In this document: piece after piece, positions 36,679 to 44,116 of the stretch
Layout of the letters: each line of letters opens with the position of its first letter
How positions within the stretch are numbered: the stretch's first letter is position 1
DNA from: Streptomyces griseoruber
Lineage (GTDB): Bacteria; Actinomycetota; Actinomycetes; Streptomycetales; Streptomycetaceae
Direction: 5' to 3'
NCBI RefSeq assembly: GCF_001514205.1
Contig: NZ_KQ948767.1
Location: 124,001-188,000 of the forward strand
DNA: 64,000 nt
Made by a program: the position numbers and the translations under genes
Notes under the pieces: generated by a model
Seen by the model: only the letters and a program-made list of their open reading frames with translations
Databases searched by the model: none
What the model was told of the DNA's origin: nothing

Positions 36679-37248
36679 ATGACGTTGCAGAAGCCAGAGC
36701 GCATCCCCGAGGCCGGAGAGGGGGCCGAGGAAACCTCTCGTGCGGGGGACGCGGGTGGCGTGGGCGGCGCCCCTGGAGCGGCGGGTGCCCGGGAGTCCGC
36801 CGAGATCCGGCAGGGGGTCGTGCGGCTCGCGCGCCGGCTCAGCGCCGAGCGGCCGGCTGAGGGGCTGAGCCTCAACAAGAGCAGCGTCCTCGCGCATCTG
36901 CGGCGCAACGGGCCGATGTCCGCCGGGGCCCTGGCGGCGGCCGATCACCAGCAGCCGCAGTCCCTCACCCGGGTCTTCGCCGAACTCGAACGGGACGGGC
37001 TGATCAGCCGCACCCGGGACGAACACGACGGCCGGCAGCGGGTGCTGGAGCTGACGGAGGCCGGCCGGGACGCCCTCGCCGAGGACATGGCGCGGCGCGA
37101 CGCCTGGCTCGACGTGGCCCTCGCCGACCTCACCGAGACCGAACGCCAGGTGCTGCTGCTCGCCGCCCGCCTCTTGCGGCGGCTCGCCGACTCCCCGGCC
37201 GAACTGCCCGCCCCCGCACCCCGACCCGCACCCCGATCCTCACCCTGA
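36679..37248 (+). CDS. MarR-family regulator
   Basis: The 189-residue protein has a winged helix of the MarR kind: SLNKSSVLAHLRRNGPMSAG, then QPQSLTRVFAELERDGLISR and the wing TRDEHDGRQRVLELT. About 35 polar, Gly/Ala-rich residues come first, and a Pro-rich tail follows the dimerisation helix. It most likely controls the divergent FUSC exporter and itself, sensing the transported aromatic acid; this follows from common gene arrangement, not from any direct signal in the sequence. Confidence 0.87.
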   Translation: MTLQKPERIPEAGEGAEETSRAGDAGGVGGAPGAAGARESAEIRQGVVRLARRLSAERPAEGLSLNKSSVLAHLRRNGPMSAGALAAADHQQPQSLTRVFAELERDGLISRTRDEHDGRQRVLELTEAGRDALAEDMARRDAWLDVALADLTETERQVLLLAARLLRRLADSPAELPAPAPRPAPRSSP

Positions 37249-37291
37249 CCCCCGCCCCCGCCCTCACCTTCACGCTGACGAAGGGACGCCC

Positions 37292-38608
37292 GTGTCCTGG
37301 TCCGATCACGCCATCTGGTGGCACGTCTATCCCCTGGGCTTCCTCGGCGCCGAGCACGCCGCCCTGTCCGCCCGCTCCGCCCCGGTCCACCGGCTCCCGG
37401 CACTCACCGGCTGGCTGGACCACCTGGTGTCCCTCGGCTGCAACGGGCTCGCACTGGGCCCGGTGTTCGCCGCCGAGACCCACGGTTACGACACCGTGGA
37501 CCACTTCCGGATCGACCCCCGCCTCGGCACCGAGGACGATCTGGCCGAGCTGGTCGAACGGGCCGGCGAGCGCGGCGTGCGGGTCCTGCTGGACGGCGTG
37601 TTCCACCACGTCGGCCGGTCCTTCGGCCCGTTCGCCGATGTCGCGGCGCACGGCGCCCGGTCCCCGTACGCCGACTGGTTCGTCCCGGAGAGCGACGACT
37701 ACAGGGTGTTCGAGGGCCACCGCCACCTGGTCGCCCTCAACCACGCCGCCCCCGCCGTCGCCGACCACGTCGCCTCCGTCATGGAGCACTGGCTGGACCG
37801 GGGGATCGCCGGCTGGCGCCTCGACGCCGCGTACGCCGTGCCGCGCCCCTTCTGGCGCGCCGTCACCGACCGGGTCCGGCGCCGCCATCCCGGCGCCTGG
37901 TTCAGCGGCGAGGTCATCCACGGCGACTACACCGCGTACGTCACCGAGGGCGGCCTCGACACCGTCACCCAGTACGAGCTGTGGAAGGCGGTCTGGAGCT
38001 CCCTCAACGACACCAACCCGCACGAACTGGCCTGGGCCCTCAAACGCCACAACGCCTTCCTCGACGTCTTCGCTCCCCAGACCTTCGTCGGCAACCACGA
38101 CGTCACCCGCATCGCCAGCCGGCTGCGCGAACCACGCCATCTCGCGCACGCGCTCACGCTGCTGTTCACCCTGGGCGGCGTCCCGTCGGTGTACGCCGGG
38201 GACGAACGGGCGATGCGCGCCGTCAAGGAGGACCGGGTGGGCGGCGACGACGCGATCCGGCCCGCCTTCCCCGCGGATCCGGCCGGGCTGGGGGAGGAGG
38301 GGCTCGACGTCCAGCGGCTGCACCAGGCACTGATCGGGCTGCGCCGCCGCCACCCCTGGCTGGTGCGCGCCCACACCCGGGTCCATACCCTCGGCAACGC
38401 GGCGCTCTCCTACACCGCCGTCGACCCGGCGGGGGGCTCCGCCGTCGCCGTCGCCCTCAACTTCGGCACCGCGCCGGTCACCGCGGGGGTCCCGGCCGCC
38501 CCCTGGGCGCACGCGGCCGGCGACACCGTCATCGAGCCTGGCAGCGGTAAGGCCGTGCTGCCCCCGCTCGGCTGGTCGGTCGCCGTCTCGGCGGTGGCGC
38601 CGGACTGA
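37292..38608 (+). CDS. Alpha-amylase-family (GH13) glycosidase
   Basis: The 438-residue enzyme has the GH13 motifs in order: WWHVYPLGFLGAE, VLLDGVFHHVG (region I), GIAGWRLDAAYA (nucleophile Asp), GAWFSGEVIHG (acid/base Glu) and FVGNHDVTRIASR (stabilising Asp). There is no signal peptide, so it is probably cytoplasmic and acts on imported oligosaccharides or glycogen-like chains. GTG at 37292 follows GAAGGGA. The gene is 43 bases after marR and on the same strand, so co-transcription is possible. Confidence 0.9.
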   Translation: MSWSDHAIWWHVYPLGFLGAEHAALSARSAPVHRLPALTGWLDHLVSLGCNGLALGPVFAAETHGYDTVDHFRIDPRLGTEDDLAELVERAGERGVRVLLDGVFHHVGRSFGPFADVAAHGARSPYADWFVPESDDYRVFEGHRHLVALNHAAPAVADHVASVMEHWLDRGIAGWRLDAAYAVPRPFWRAVTDRVRRRHPGAWFSGEVIHGDYTAYVTEGGLDTVTQYELWKAVWSSLNDTNPHELAWALKRHNAFLDVFAPQTFVGNHDVTRIASRLREPRHLAHALTLLFTLGGVPSVYAGDERAMRAVKEDRVGGDDAIRPAFPADPAGLGEEGLDVQRLHQALIGLRRRHPWLVRAHTRVHTLGNAALSYTAVDPAGGSAVAVALNFGTAPVTAGVPAAPWAHAAGDTVIEPGSGKAVLPPLGWSVAVSAVAPD

Positions 38609-39010
38609 CCCGACGGCGTCGACGAGGTGGCCACTCGATGCCCGTCCCCGACGCCGGCCCTGACGCCGACCCCGACGCCCGCGAATTTCCGGTGACGAAG
38701 TAGTGCGGGAAAGGGGTCGCGTTTGCGTCGCGGCCGATCCGCCGAATTGATTCGTCGGCCGATATGTCGGTCGATGCTTCGGCCCATTCCCCGGCCCATT
38801 CCCGGCCGGTTCCTCGGCTGCTTCTTCGGGCGACTCGTCCGTTCAGCCCATCTTTGGCTCAGGTTTTGTCCGGTCCGATGGTCCGTTCGTCAGCCATCCG
38901 TCGACCAGTCCGTCGATCCGTGCGTCGATCCGTGTGTCGATCCGTCCGAAAAACGAAGGCCGTTCGTACGGAATTTTCCGTGCCCGGGGGCGGCCGGTGC
39001 GCCCCGCCCC
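38609..39010. other. Intergenic stretch with short tandem repeats
   Basis: No gene is seen in these 400 bases, which separate the converging GH13 and XRE genes. Runs of GTCCGTTCG/CGATCCG-like units give it a repetitive texture, and GC content falls near 38690-38980. No classic terminator hairpin was recognised. Confidence 0.45.
38912..38947. repeat. 12-bp tandem repeat, three copies
   Basis: The unit GTCGATCCGTGC occurs three times with small changes at the last bases. It is intergenic. It may be a slippage product with no function. Confidence 0.6.
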
Positions 39011-39622
39011 TCAACCCGGTTCCGCATTCACCGCCCGCGCCCAGGCCCGCCGCCACTGGACGACATGCTGGCCGTGCTGTCCGCAGACCCGGACGAAGGC
39101 GACCAGCAGTTCCTCCGAGGGCATCCGCAAACCGGCCAGCACGTCCGCGACCGTGCTCCGCGGCAGCGGGCCGGCACCCAGTTCGCGCGCCCGTTTCTGC
39201 ATTTCCCGCAGCGACGGCTGACCCGCCGCCAGCCGCACCCGGTGCATCGCCTCCAGCAGGTGGGCCGGGTGGTAGACGAGTTCCAGCCGACGCCCCGCCC
39301 GGGGGGCCGCCGGGGACTGCGGACCGCCGGCCGCGGACTCGGCGCCCACCGCCGCTCGTTCCCAGCGCAGCCGCGCCTCCTGCCGGGTCGCGCCGCAGAC
39401 CTGCGCATACGTCTCCACCACCTGCTGGCGCGGCAGGGCCGCCCCGCTGTCGGCCCGGCACAGGGTGACCGCCGAACAGGCGGGCCCGGCGACCCGTGGC
39501 AGCTCCGTCAGCTCCGACATCTGCCGGTACGTCAGCCCCGCACGCTGCCTGAGTGCGCGCAGCCACTGCGCCAGTTCCTCGTACCGCGCGGACGACGGCA
39601 CGGGTTCTCGCCTGCGAACCAC
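39011..39622 (-). CDS. XRE-family regulator with two helix-turn-helix-like parts
   Basis: The 203-residue protein has an N-terminal XRE helix-turn-helix (LAQWLRALRQRAGLTYRQMS) with the recognition region ending ALPRQQVVETYAQVCGA, and a second, similar pattern in the C-terminal half (QPSLREMQKRARELG, PLPRSTVADVLAGLRMPSEE). GTG at 39622 lies 5 bases after AGAGGAG. It lies on the opposite strand upstream of the type II PKS operon and is the nearest candidate regulator for it, though no operator was proved. Confidence 0.75.
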   Translation of the reverse strand: MVRRREPVPSSARYEELAQWLRALRQRAGLTYRQMSELTELPRVAGPACSAVTLCRADSGAALPRQQVVETYAQVCGATRQEARLRWERAAVGAESAAGGPQSPAAPRAGRRLELVYHPAHLLEAMHRVRLAAGQPSLREMQKRARELGAGPLPRSTVADVLAGLRMPSEELLVAFVRVCGQHGQHVVQWRRAWARAVNAEPG

Positions 39623-40163
39623 CACTGCTCCTCTGGATAGCAAGACCCTTGGACGTGCGGCTGGATGTGCGGCGTTTCGACGATCCACCTGGCCGCCGGT
39701 TGCACCGGGGCCGTGCAGGCGTCCGACGAGTGCGGACACGCATGCTCACGGCGCGAACGGATCGCGCATGGACCGGTCATGGAGGGATCGGTTGTGGACC
39801 GCTCGGATTGTTTACGGATCGTTTAAGAACCGAAATTTGTTCTCCCGGACAACCTTATGGACGGGCCCGTTGAGTGGTCAAGAAGACTTTACTGAGCTTT
39901 ACCGGCAAACCCTCTTGCGGCTGTGCCCGGCGACCCCTTGTTTCAATCCGTCCGGGAAGTGGAGAAACCGGTTCCTCCGATCGACCAGTTTCTTTTTCCG
40001 GTAGTTGACGCGGACGCCCCGGAAGGTGTCCGGAGCCCGGCACCCGACGCGTCTTGCCGTCGCACTCCGCGCTCTGTTGGCATGGATGAGCCGGCCGAGC
40101 GGGCCGGGAAGACAGCGCCCCCTCATCGAGGCGGGCCGCGCCCATCCACGGAGGAGTTCTTCG
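39623..40163. other. Promoter region of the polyketide operon and the XRE gene
   Basis: This 540-base divergent spacer has AT-richer patches near 39800-39860 (GTTTACGGATCGTTTAAGAA is a repeated GTTTA pair) and near 39880-40000 (two CTTTAC copies 9 bases apart, and ACCGG/CCGGT flanking a T-rich run). These could be promoter or operator elements. No gene is convincing in any frame, and I could not assign a clear -35/-10 pair. Confidence 0.45.
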
Positions 40164-40433
40164 ATGACGACCGCTTCCCACGCCACCCTCGACGAGATCA
40201 TCGAGCTCATCAAGGAGGTCAAGCCGGGGATCGCCGACCAGGCCGTCACCGCCGACCAGTCCGTCGTCGAGGACCTGGGCCTCGACTCCCTCGACCTGCT
40301 CCAGCTCTCCCGGCGTATCACCCGCCAGTTCGGCGCCGACTTCGACCTCGACAGCTGGAACGCCGAGGCCGACGACCACCACCGCAGCGTCGCCTCCATC
40401 GCCGCCGCCGTTGCGGCCGGCAAGCATGCCTGA
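40164..40433 (+). CDS. Acyl carrier protein of the type II PKS
   Basis: The 89-residue protein is a four-helix ACP with the phosphopantetheine site Ser42 in VEDLGLDSLDLLQL. It is the first gene of a nine-gene operon, and ATG 40164 follows GGAGGAG at good distance. Its stop lies inside the start of the next gene (8-base overlap). The ACP would carry the growing chain for the KS, KR and dehydratase encoded downstream. Confidence 0.93.
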   Translation: MTTASHATLDEIIELIKEVKPGIADQAVTADQSVVEDLGLDSLDLLQLSRRITRQFGADFDLDSWNAEADDHHRSVASIAAAVAAGKHA

Positions 40434-41367
40434 GGCGGCCGTGCCCGAAGCCGCCACGAACGGGACCGCCGCGAACGGGACCGCCGCGAACGGGACCGCC
40501 GCGAACGGGACCGCCGCGAACGGGACCGCCGCGAACGGGACCGCCGCGAACGGGACCGCCGTGCCGGGGACCACCCCGGCCGGGGCGGTCGGCGCCGGGA
40601 CGCCCACGACCCCCCGGGTCGCGCTGGTCACCGGCGGCTCGCGCGGGATCGGCGCCGCCATCGCACGCCGCCTCGCCGCCGACGGGCTCACCGTGCACCT
40701 GGTGTGCCGCAGCGCGCGGGACGCCGGACTCCGGGTCGTCAAGGAGATCGAGGAGTCCGGCGGCCGCGCGGTCCTGCACCAGGCCGACGTCGGCGTCGAG
40801 GCCGACGTGGAGGACCTGGTGGAACGTGTCACTGCGCAGGAGGGTGCACTGCACGTCCTCGTCAACAACGCCGCCGTCATCGACGACCAACTGCTCGCGG
40901 TGACCCGTACCGCCCGTTGGGAGAACGTGCTGCGGACCAACCTCACCGGCCCGTTCCTCACCAGCCGCGAGGCCCTGCCCGTCATGCTCGACCAGGGCTG
41001 GGGACGCATCATCAACATCTCCTCCAACTCGGCCCGCACTCCCGGCCCCGGCCAGAGCGCCTACGCCGCGTCCAAGGGCGGTATCGAGTCGCTCACCCGC
41101 GCCCTCGCGGTAGAGGTCGGCCGCAAGGGCATCCGCGTCAACTGCGTGGCACCCGGCAAGGTCCGTACCGAGATGACCTCGGCCGTGGCCGACAAGCTCG
41201 GCTCGGACGGGGACGGCACCCGCTGGGGACTGCCCGAGGACATCAGCGGGCTGGTCGCCTTCCTCGCCGGCGACGAGGCCGACTACATCCAGGGCCAGAC
41301 CTTCACCGTCGACGGCGGACGCATGGTCATGCGCAGCCCTGGCACCGGCCGCCGCCCCCGCCGATGA
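40426..41367 (+). CDS. Ketoreductase (SDR) with N-terminal NGTAA repeats
   Basis: The 313-residue SDR has the NADPH motif VALVTGGSRGIGAAIARRL from about residue 65 and the catalytic Ser and Tyr-x3-Lys (NISSNSARTPGPGQSAYAAS, with Tyr213 and Lys217). It is a FabG-like beta-ketoacyl-ACP reductase. Residues 12-46 are seven copies of NGTAA, encoded by a perfect 15-bp repeat, and are absent from normal FabG proteins. The gene overlaps the ACP gene by 8 bases. The repeats lengthen a probably disordered N-terminal tail. Confidence 0.9.
   Translation: MPEAAVPEAATNGTAANGTAANGTAANGTAANGTAANGTAANGTAVPGTTPAGAVGAGTPTTPRVALVTGGSRGIGAAIARRLAADGLTVHLVCRSARDAGLRVVKEIEESGGRAVLHQADVGVEADVEDLVERVTAQEGALHVLVNNAAVIDDQLLAVTRTARWENVLRTNLTGPFLTSREALPVMLDQGWGRIINISSNSARTPGPGQSAYAASKGGIESLTRALAVEVGRKGIRVNCVAPGKVRTEMTSAVADKLGSDGDGTRWGLPEDISGLVAFLAGDEADYIQGQTFTVDGGRMVMRSPGTGRRPRR
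40459..40563 (+). repeat. 15-bp tandem repeat coding for NGTAA
   Basis: The unit AACGGGACCGCCGCG is present seven times in a row, the last one ending GTG in place of GCG. Copies are nearly identical, so the array is recent or kept uniform, and it keeps the reading frame of the ketoreductase gene. Confidence 0.95.
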
Positions 41368-41401
41368 GGCCCGGGCAGGCGCCGGAGGCGATGAGACCGA
41401 C

Positions 41402-41449
41402 GAGGGAGAGGAGAGCGATGAGGGAGAGGAGAGCGATGAGGGAGAGGAG
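41402..41449 (+). repeat. 18-bp tandem repeat with Shine-Dalgarno-like units
   Basis: The unit GAGGGAGAGGAGAGCGAT is repeated about 2.7 times just before the dehydratase start. Each unit contains a purine-rich AGGGAGAGGAG stretch followed by ATG, so it duplicates a ribosome binding site. The final copy directly serves the downstream GTG. Confidence 0.9.
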
Positions 41450-41455
41450 GCGGCC

Positions 41456-41953
41456 GTGGGGGCCGTGAAGTACTGGGAGGACCTGGCGCAGGCGCCCGTA
41501 CGGCGGTTCGGACCAGTGGTGTTCGACGAGGCGCTGCTCGATCGCCTGCTGGATCTGATGGGCGAGAAGCACCCGGTGCACGACAGCGACTCGTTCGCCC
41601 ACGGCACCGACCGCCGACGGCGCATCGTGCCCGGCGGATTCATCCACTCGATCACCTCCGGCTGGGTGGTCCAGCACGGCTCACCCGCCGCGATCGTCGG
41701 GATGCGGCGGATGAGCTGGGATTTCGTACGGCCGCTCTACCCCGACACCCCGTTCTGGTTCACCACCGCCACCGACCGGTCCGCCCCGATCGACGACCGG
41801 CTCGGCCTGATCGACACCACCCGCCGGGTCTTCGACGAACACGACCGGACCTACGCCATCGGACGGATGAGCGTGGTGCTGCTGCGCCACGCCGCCGTCC
41901 CCGCAGCCGAGGCCGCGACGCCGACCGCAATCCCGACCGGAAGGGCTCAGTGA
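41456..41953 (+). CDS. MaoC-like dehydratase (hot-dog fold)
   Basis: The 165-residue protein has a hot-dog-fold pattern: KHPVHDSDSFAHGTDRRRRI with the catalytic Asp/His region of MaoC hydratases, then VPGGFIHSITSGWVVQHGSP. It would dehydrate the beta-hydroxyacyl-ACP made by the ketoreductase. GTG at 41456 follows GAGAGGAGGCGG; a second GTG at 41465 is possible. The stop overlaps the start of the next SDR gene. Confidence 0.85.
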   Translation: MGAVKYWEDLAQAPVRRFGPVVFDEALLDRLLDLMGEKHPVHDSDSFAHGTDRRRRIVPGGFIHSITSGWVVQHGSPAAIVGMRRMSWDFVRPLYPDTPFWFTTATDRSAPIDDRLGLIDTTRRVFDEHDRTYAIGRMSVVLLRHAAVPAAEAATPTAIPTGRAQ

Positions 41954-42759
41954 TGGACAGCCAGTACCAGCCGCTCAAGGGCAAGGTGGCCCTGGTCACC
42001 GGCGGATCGCGTGGCATCGGCGAGGGCATCAGCCGCAAGCTCGCCTCCTGGGGCGCCACCCTCGCGATCAACTACGTCGACCGGGAGGGCCCGGCGAAGG
42101 AGCTCGCCGCCGAACTCGCCGACCAGGGCACCGAGGTGTCGCTGCACCGCGCCGACCTCAGCGACCCGGCGCAGATCCAGAACCTCATCGACGAGATCGG
42201 CGCCCTCCACGACGACCTGCACATCCTGATCCAGAACGCCGCCGCCACCAAGTTCAGCCGGCTGGAGGACGCCACCCTCGGCGACTGGCAGTTCGTGCAG
42301 GACACCAACTCCCGTGCCACCTGGCTGCTCGCCAAGTACGCGCTGCCGCTGATGAAGAACCGCCCCGGCGCCCGCTTCATCACCATCACCAACTCCACCA
42401 CCACCCGCATCATCCCCCGGGCCGGCCTGTTCGCCGCCGCCAAGGCGGGCCTGGAGTCCCTGACCGACTACCTCTCCTACGAACTCGCCCCCTACGGCAT
42501 CGTCGCCAACTGTGTCCGCCCCGGCCTGGTGCAGACCGGCGTGTTCAAGGTGCGTCCCGACTTCGCGCACGGCGTCAAGAAGGAACTGTCGGTGTCCCCC
42601 TGGGACGGCGACAAGATGACGACCCCGGAGAACAGCGGTGACGTGGTCGCCCTGCTCTGCCTGCCGGAGGCCGACTGGATCGCCGGGCAGACCGTCACCG
42701 TCGACGGCGGCTACCGCCTGTGGGGCGGCATCAGCGGCGGAGGCCGGCGTGCCGAGTGA
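41953..42759 (+). CDS. SDR protein lacking the catalytic tyrosine
   Basis: The 268-residue protein has the NADP-binding TGGSRGIGEGISRKLA and the conserved NAAATKFSRLED, DTNSRATWLLAK and VNCV-like segments of SDR enzymes. At the active site Ser148 and Lys164 are present but the tyrosine position is Phe160 (GLFAAAKAGL). It may use a variant mechanism, be an enoyl reductase-like protein, or be a non-catalytic partner. ATG at 41953 lies after GGAAGGG; the dehydratase stop overlaps it (TGATG). Confidence 0.8.
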   Translation: MDSQYQPLKGKVALVTGGSRGIGEGISRKLASWGATLAINYVDREGPAKELAAELADQGTEVSLHRADLSDPAQIQNLIDEIGALHDDLHILIQNAAATKFSRLEDATLGDWQFVQDTNSRATWLLAKYALPLMKNRPGARFITITNSTTTRIIPRAGLFAAAKAGLESLTDYLSYELAPYGIVANCVRPGLVQTGVFKVRPDFAHGVKKELSVSPWDGDKMTTPENSGDVVALLCLPEADWIAGQTVTVDGGYRLWGGISGGGRRAE

Positions 42760-44116
42760 CCGCAGTCCGGACGACGTCCCGGGCCGTACCCCTCACGACG
42801 TCCCGGGCCGTACCCCCTACGACGCCTCCGCCGGGATCGTCGTCACCGGCACCGGAGTGATCTCCCCGGCGGGCCTCGGCGCGGCCCGTCTGTGGGAGGC
42901 GATGGCGGCCGGCAAGGCCTTCTTCGGCACCGGCGACCACGACGGGCCGGCCCCCGCGCTGCCCTGGCCGACGGCCGCCGTCGACACCTCCGAGATCGGC
43001 TGGCCCCAGGGCACCGTCTGGGCAAACGCAGGCAAGTACGCCAACCAGTCCGCCCGTTGGGCGGTCGCGGTGGCCGGGCAGGCGCTGGAGCAGGCCGGGA
43101 TCACCGGGGACACCGAGGACGTGCGCGGCGGCACCGTGATGGCCGTCGGGAGCAGCGGCGACGAACTCAGCGAGGTCATGCCCCGGCTCGCCGCCCGCTT
43201 CCGCGACGACCCCCGCCCGCTCGCCAAATTCCTCCATGACGAGGTCCCCGACTACTCCTACATCCGCGGCATCCCCTCCCAGCTCGGCCAGTTCGTCTCC
43301 CTCGCCAGCGGCTTCCGCGGCTCCAACGTCGCCGCCTACGGCGAGTCCGCCGCGGGCGGCACCGGAGCGCTCGCCCTCGCGGTACGGCTGCTGGAGGACG
43401 GCGAACTCGACCGGGTCCTGGTGGTCGGCGTGGCCGGTGCGCTGTCCATGACCTCACTGGCCGCCTTCGACAGTCACGAGGCGTTCGGCACCCGCGCCAC
43501 CGTCGGCGCCGGCCCCTTCGACACCGGCCGCGCCGGGACCCTGCCCGGCCAGGGCGCCGCCGCCGTGCTGCTGGAACGCGCCGACCGGGCACGGGGCGTA
43601 CCGCTCGCCCGGTTCCTCGGCTGCGAGGTACTGGCCGCCCGTGACCCGGAGAGCGCGTCCCGGTACGCGGTCGACGCGGTCCTCGCCGACGCCGCGCCGC
43701 CCGACGCCTGGTGGGCGCACGGCGCCGGCTCCCGCACCCTGGACGCCGTCGAGGCCCATACGGTCACCGCACGGGCCGGCACGCTGCCGGTCACCGGCTC
43801 CAAGGGCACCATCGGCAACGCGTTCGAGTGCGCGGCGCTCCTCGACACCGCCCTCGTGGTGGAGAGCCTGGCCCGCCGCGAACTCCCCCCGGTCGGCCTG
43901 CTCGACCGTCCCGACCCGGCCCTGGGCGCGCTCGACCCGGTCCTCGGCGGACCCCGCCCGCTGGGGGACGGTACGACCGTCCTGCTCACCGCCTTCAACC
44001 AGGGGCGCGGCGCGGCGGCGGCGGGGGCGGCGCTGATCGCGGCGGTGTCCGGCACCGACGGGACCCGCACCGACGGGACCGGCACCGGAGAAGCAGACGG
44101 AGAGGCACCCGCATGA
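42749..44116 (+). CDS. Chain-length-factor-like protein (KS-beta)
   Basis: The 455-residue protein is a ketosynthase homologue without the catalytic cysteine: the active-site position is Ser200 in GESAAGGTGALALA, and the usual HGTGT and GHxxGA histidine motifs are replaced by HGAGSRTLDAV and KGTIGNAFECA. These changes are those expected of the KS-beta/CLF partner. The gene precedes the KS gene; the reverse order is usual in known type II clusters. GTG 42749 follows CGGAGGC, within the end of the SDR gene. Confidence 0.8.
   Translation: MPSDRSPDDVPGRTPHDVPGRTPYDASAGIVVTGTGVISPAGLGAARLWEAMAAGKAFFGTGDHDGPAPALPWPTAAVDTSEIGWPQGTVWANAGKYANQSARWAVAVAGQALEQAGITGDTEDVRGGTVMAVGSSGDELSEVMPRLAARFRDDPRPLAKFLHDEVPDYSYIRGIPSQLGQFVSLASGFRGSNVAAYGESAAGGTGALALAVRLLEDGELDRVLVVGVAGALSMTSLAAFDSHEAFGTRATVGAGPFDTGRAGTLPGQGAAAVLLERADRARGVPLARFLGCEVLAARDPESASRYAVDAVLADAAPPDAWWAHGAGSRTLDAVEAHTVTARAGTLPVTGSKGTIGNAFECAALLDTALVVESLARRELPPVGLLDRPDPALGALDPVLGGPRPLGDGTTVLLTAFNQGRGAAAAGAALIAAVSGTDGTRTDGTGTGEADGEAPA

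Noticed and set aside
38859-39749. Alternative frames over the XRE gene and spacer
   Set aside because: The XRE frame has domain similarity and a good ribosome site, the others have neither.
40459-40563. Possible CRISPR-like array
   Set aside because: Units are contiguous without spacers, keep the reading frame and encode NGTAA, so it is a coding tandem repeat.
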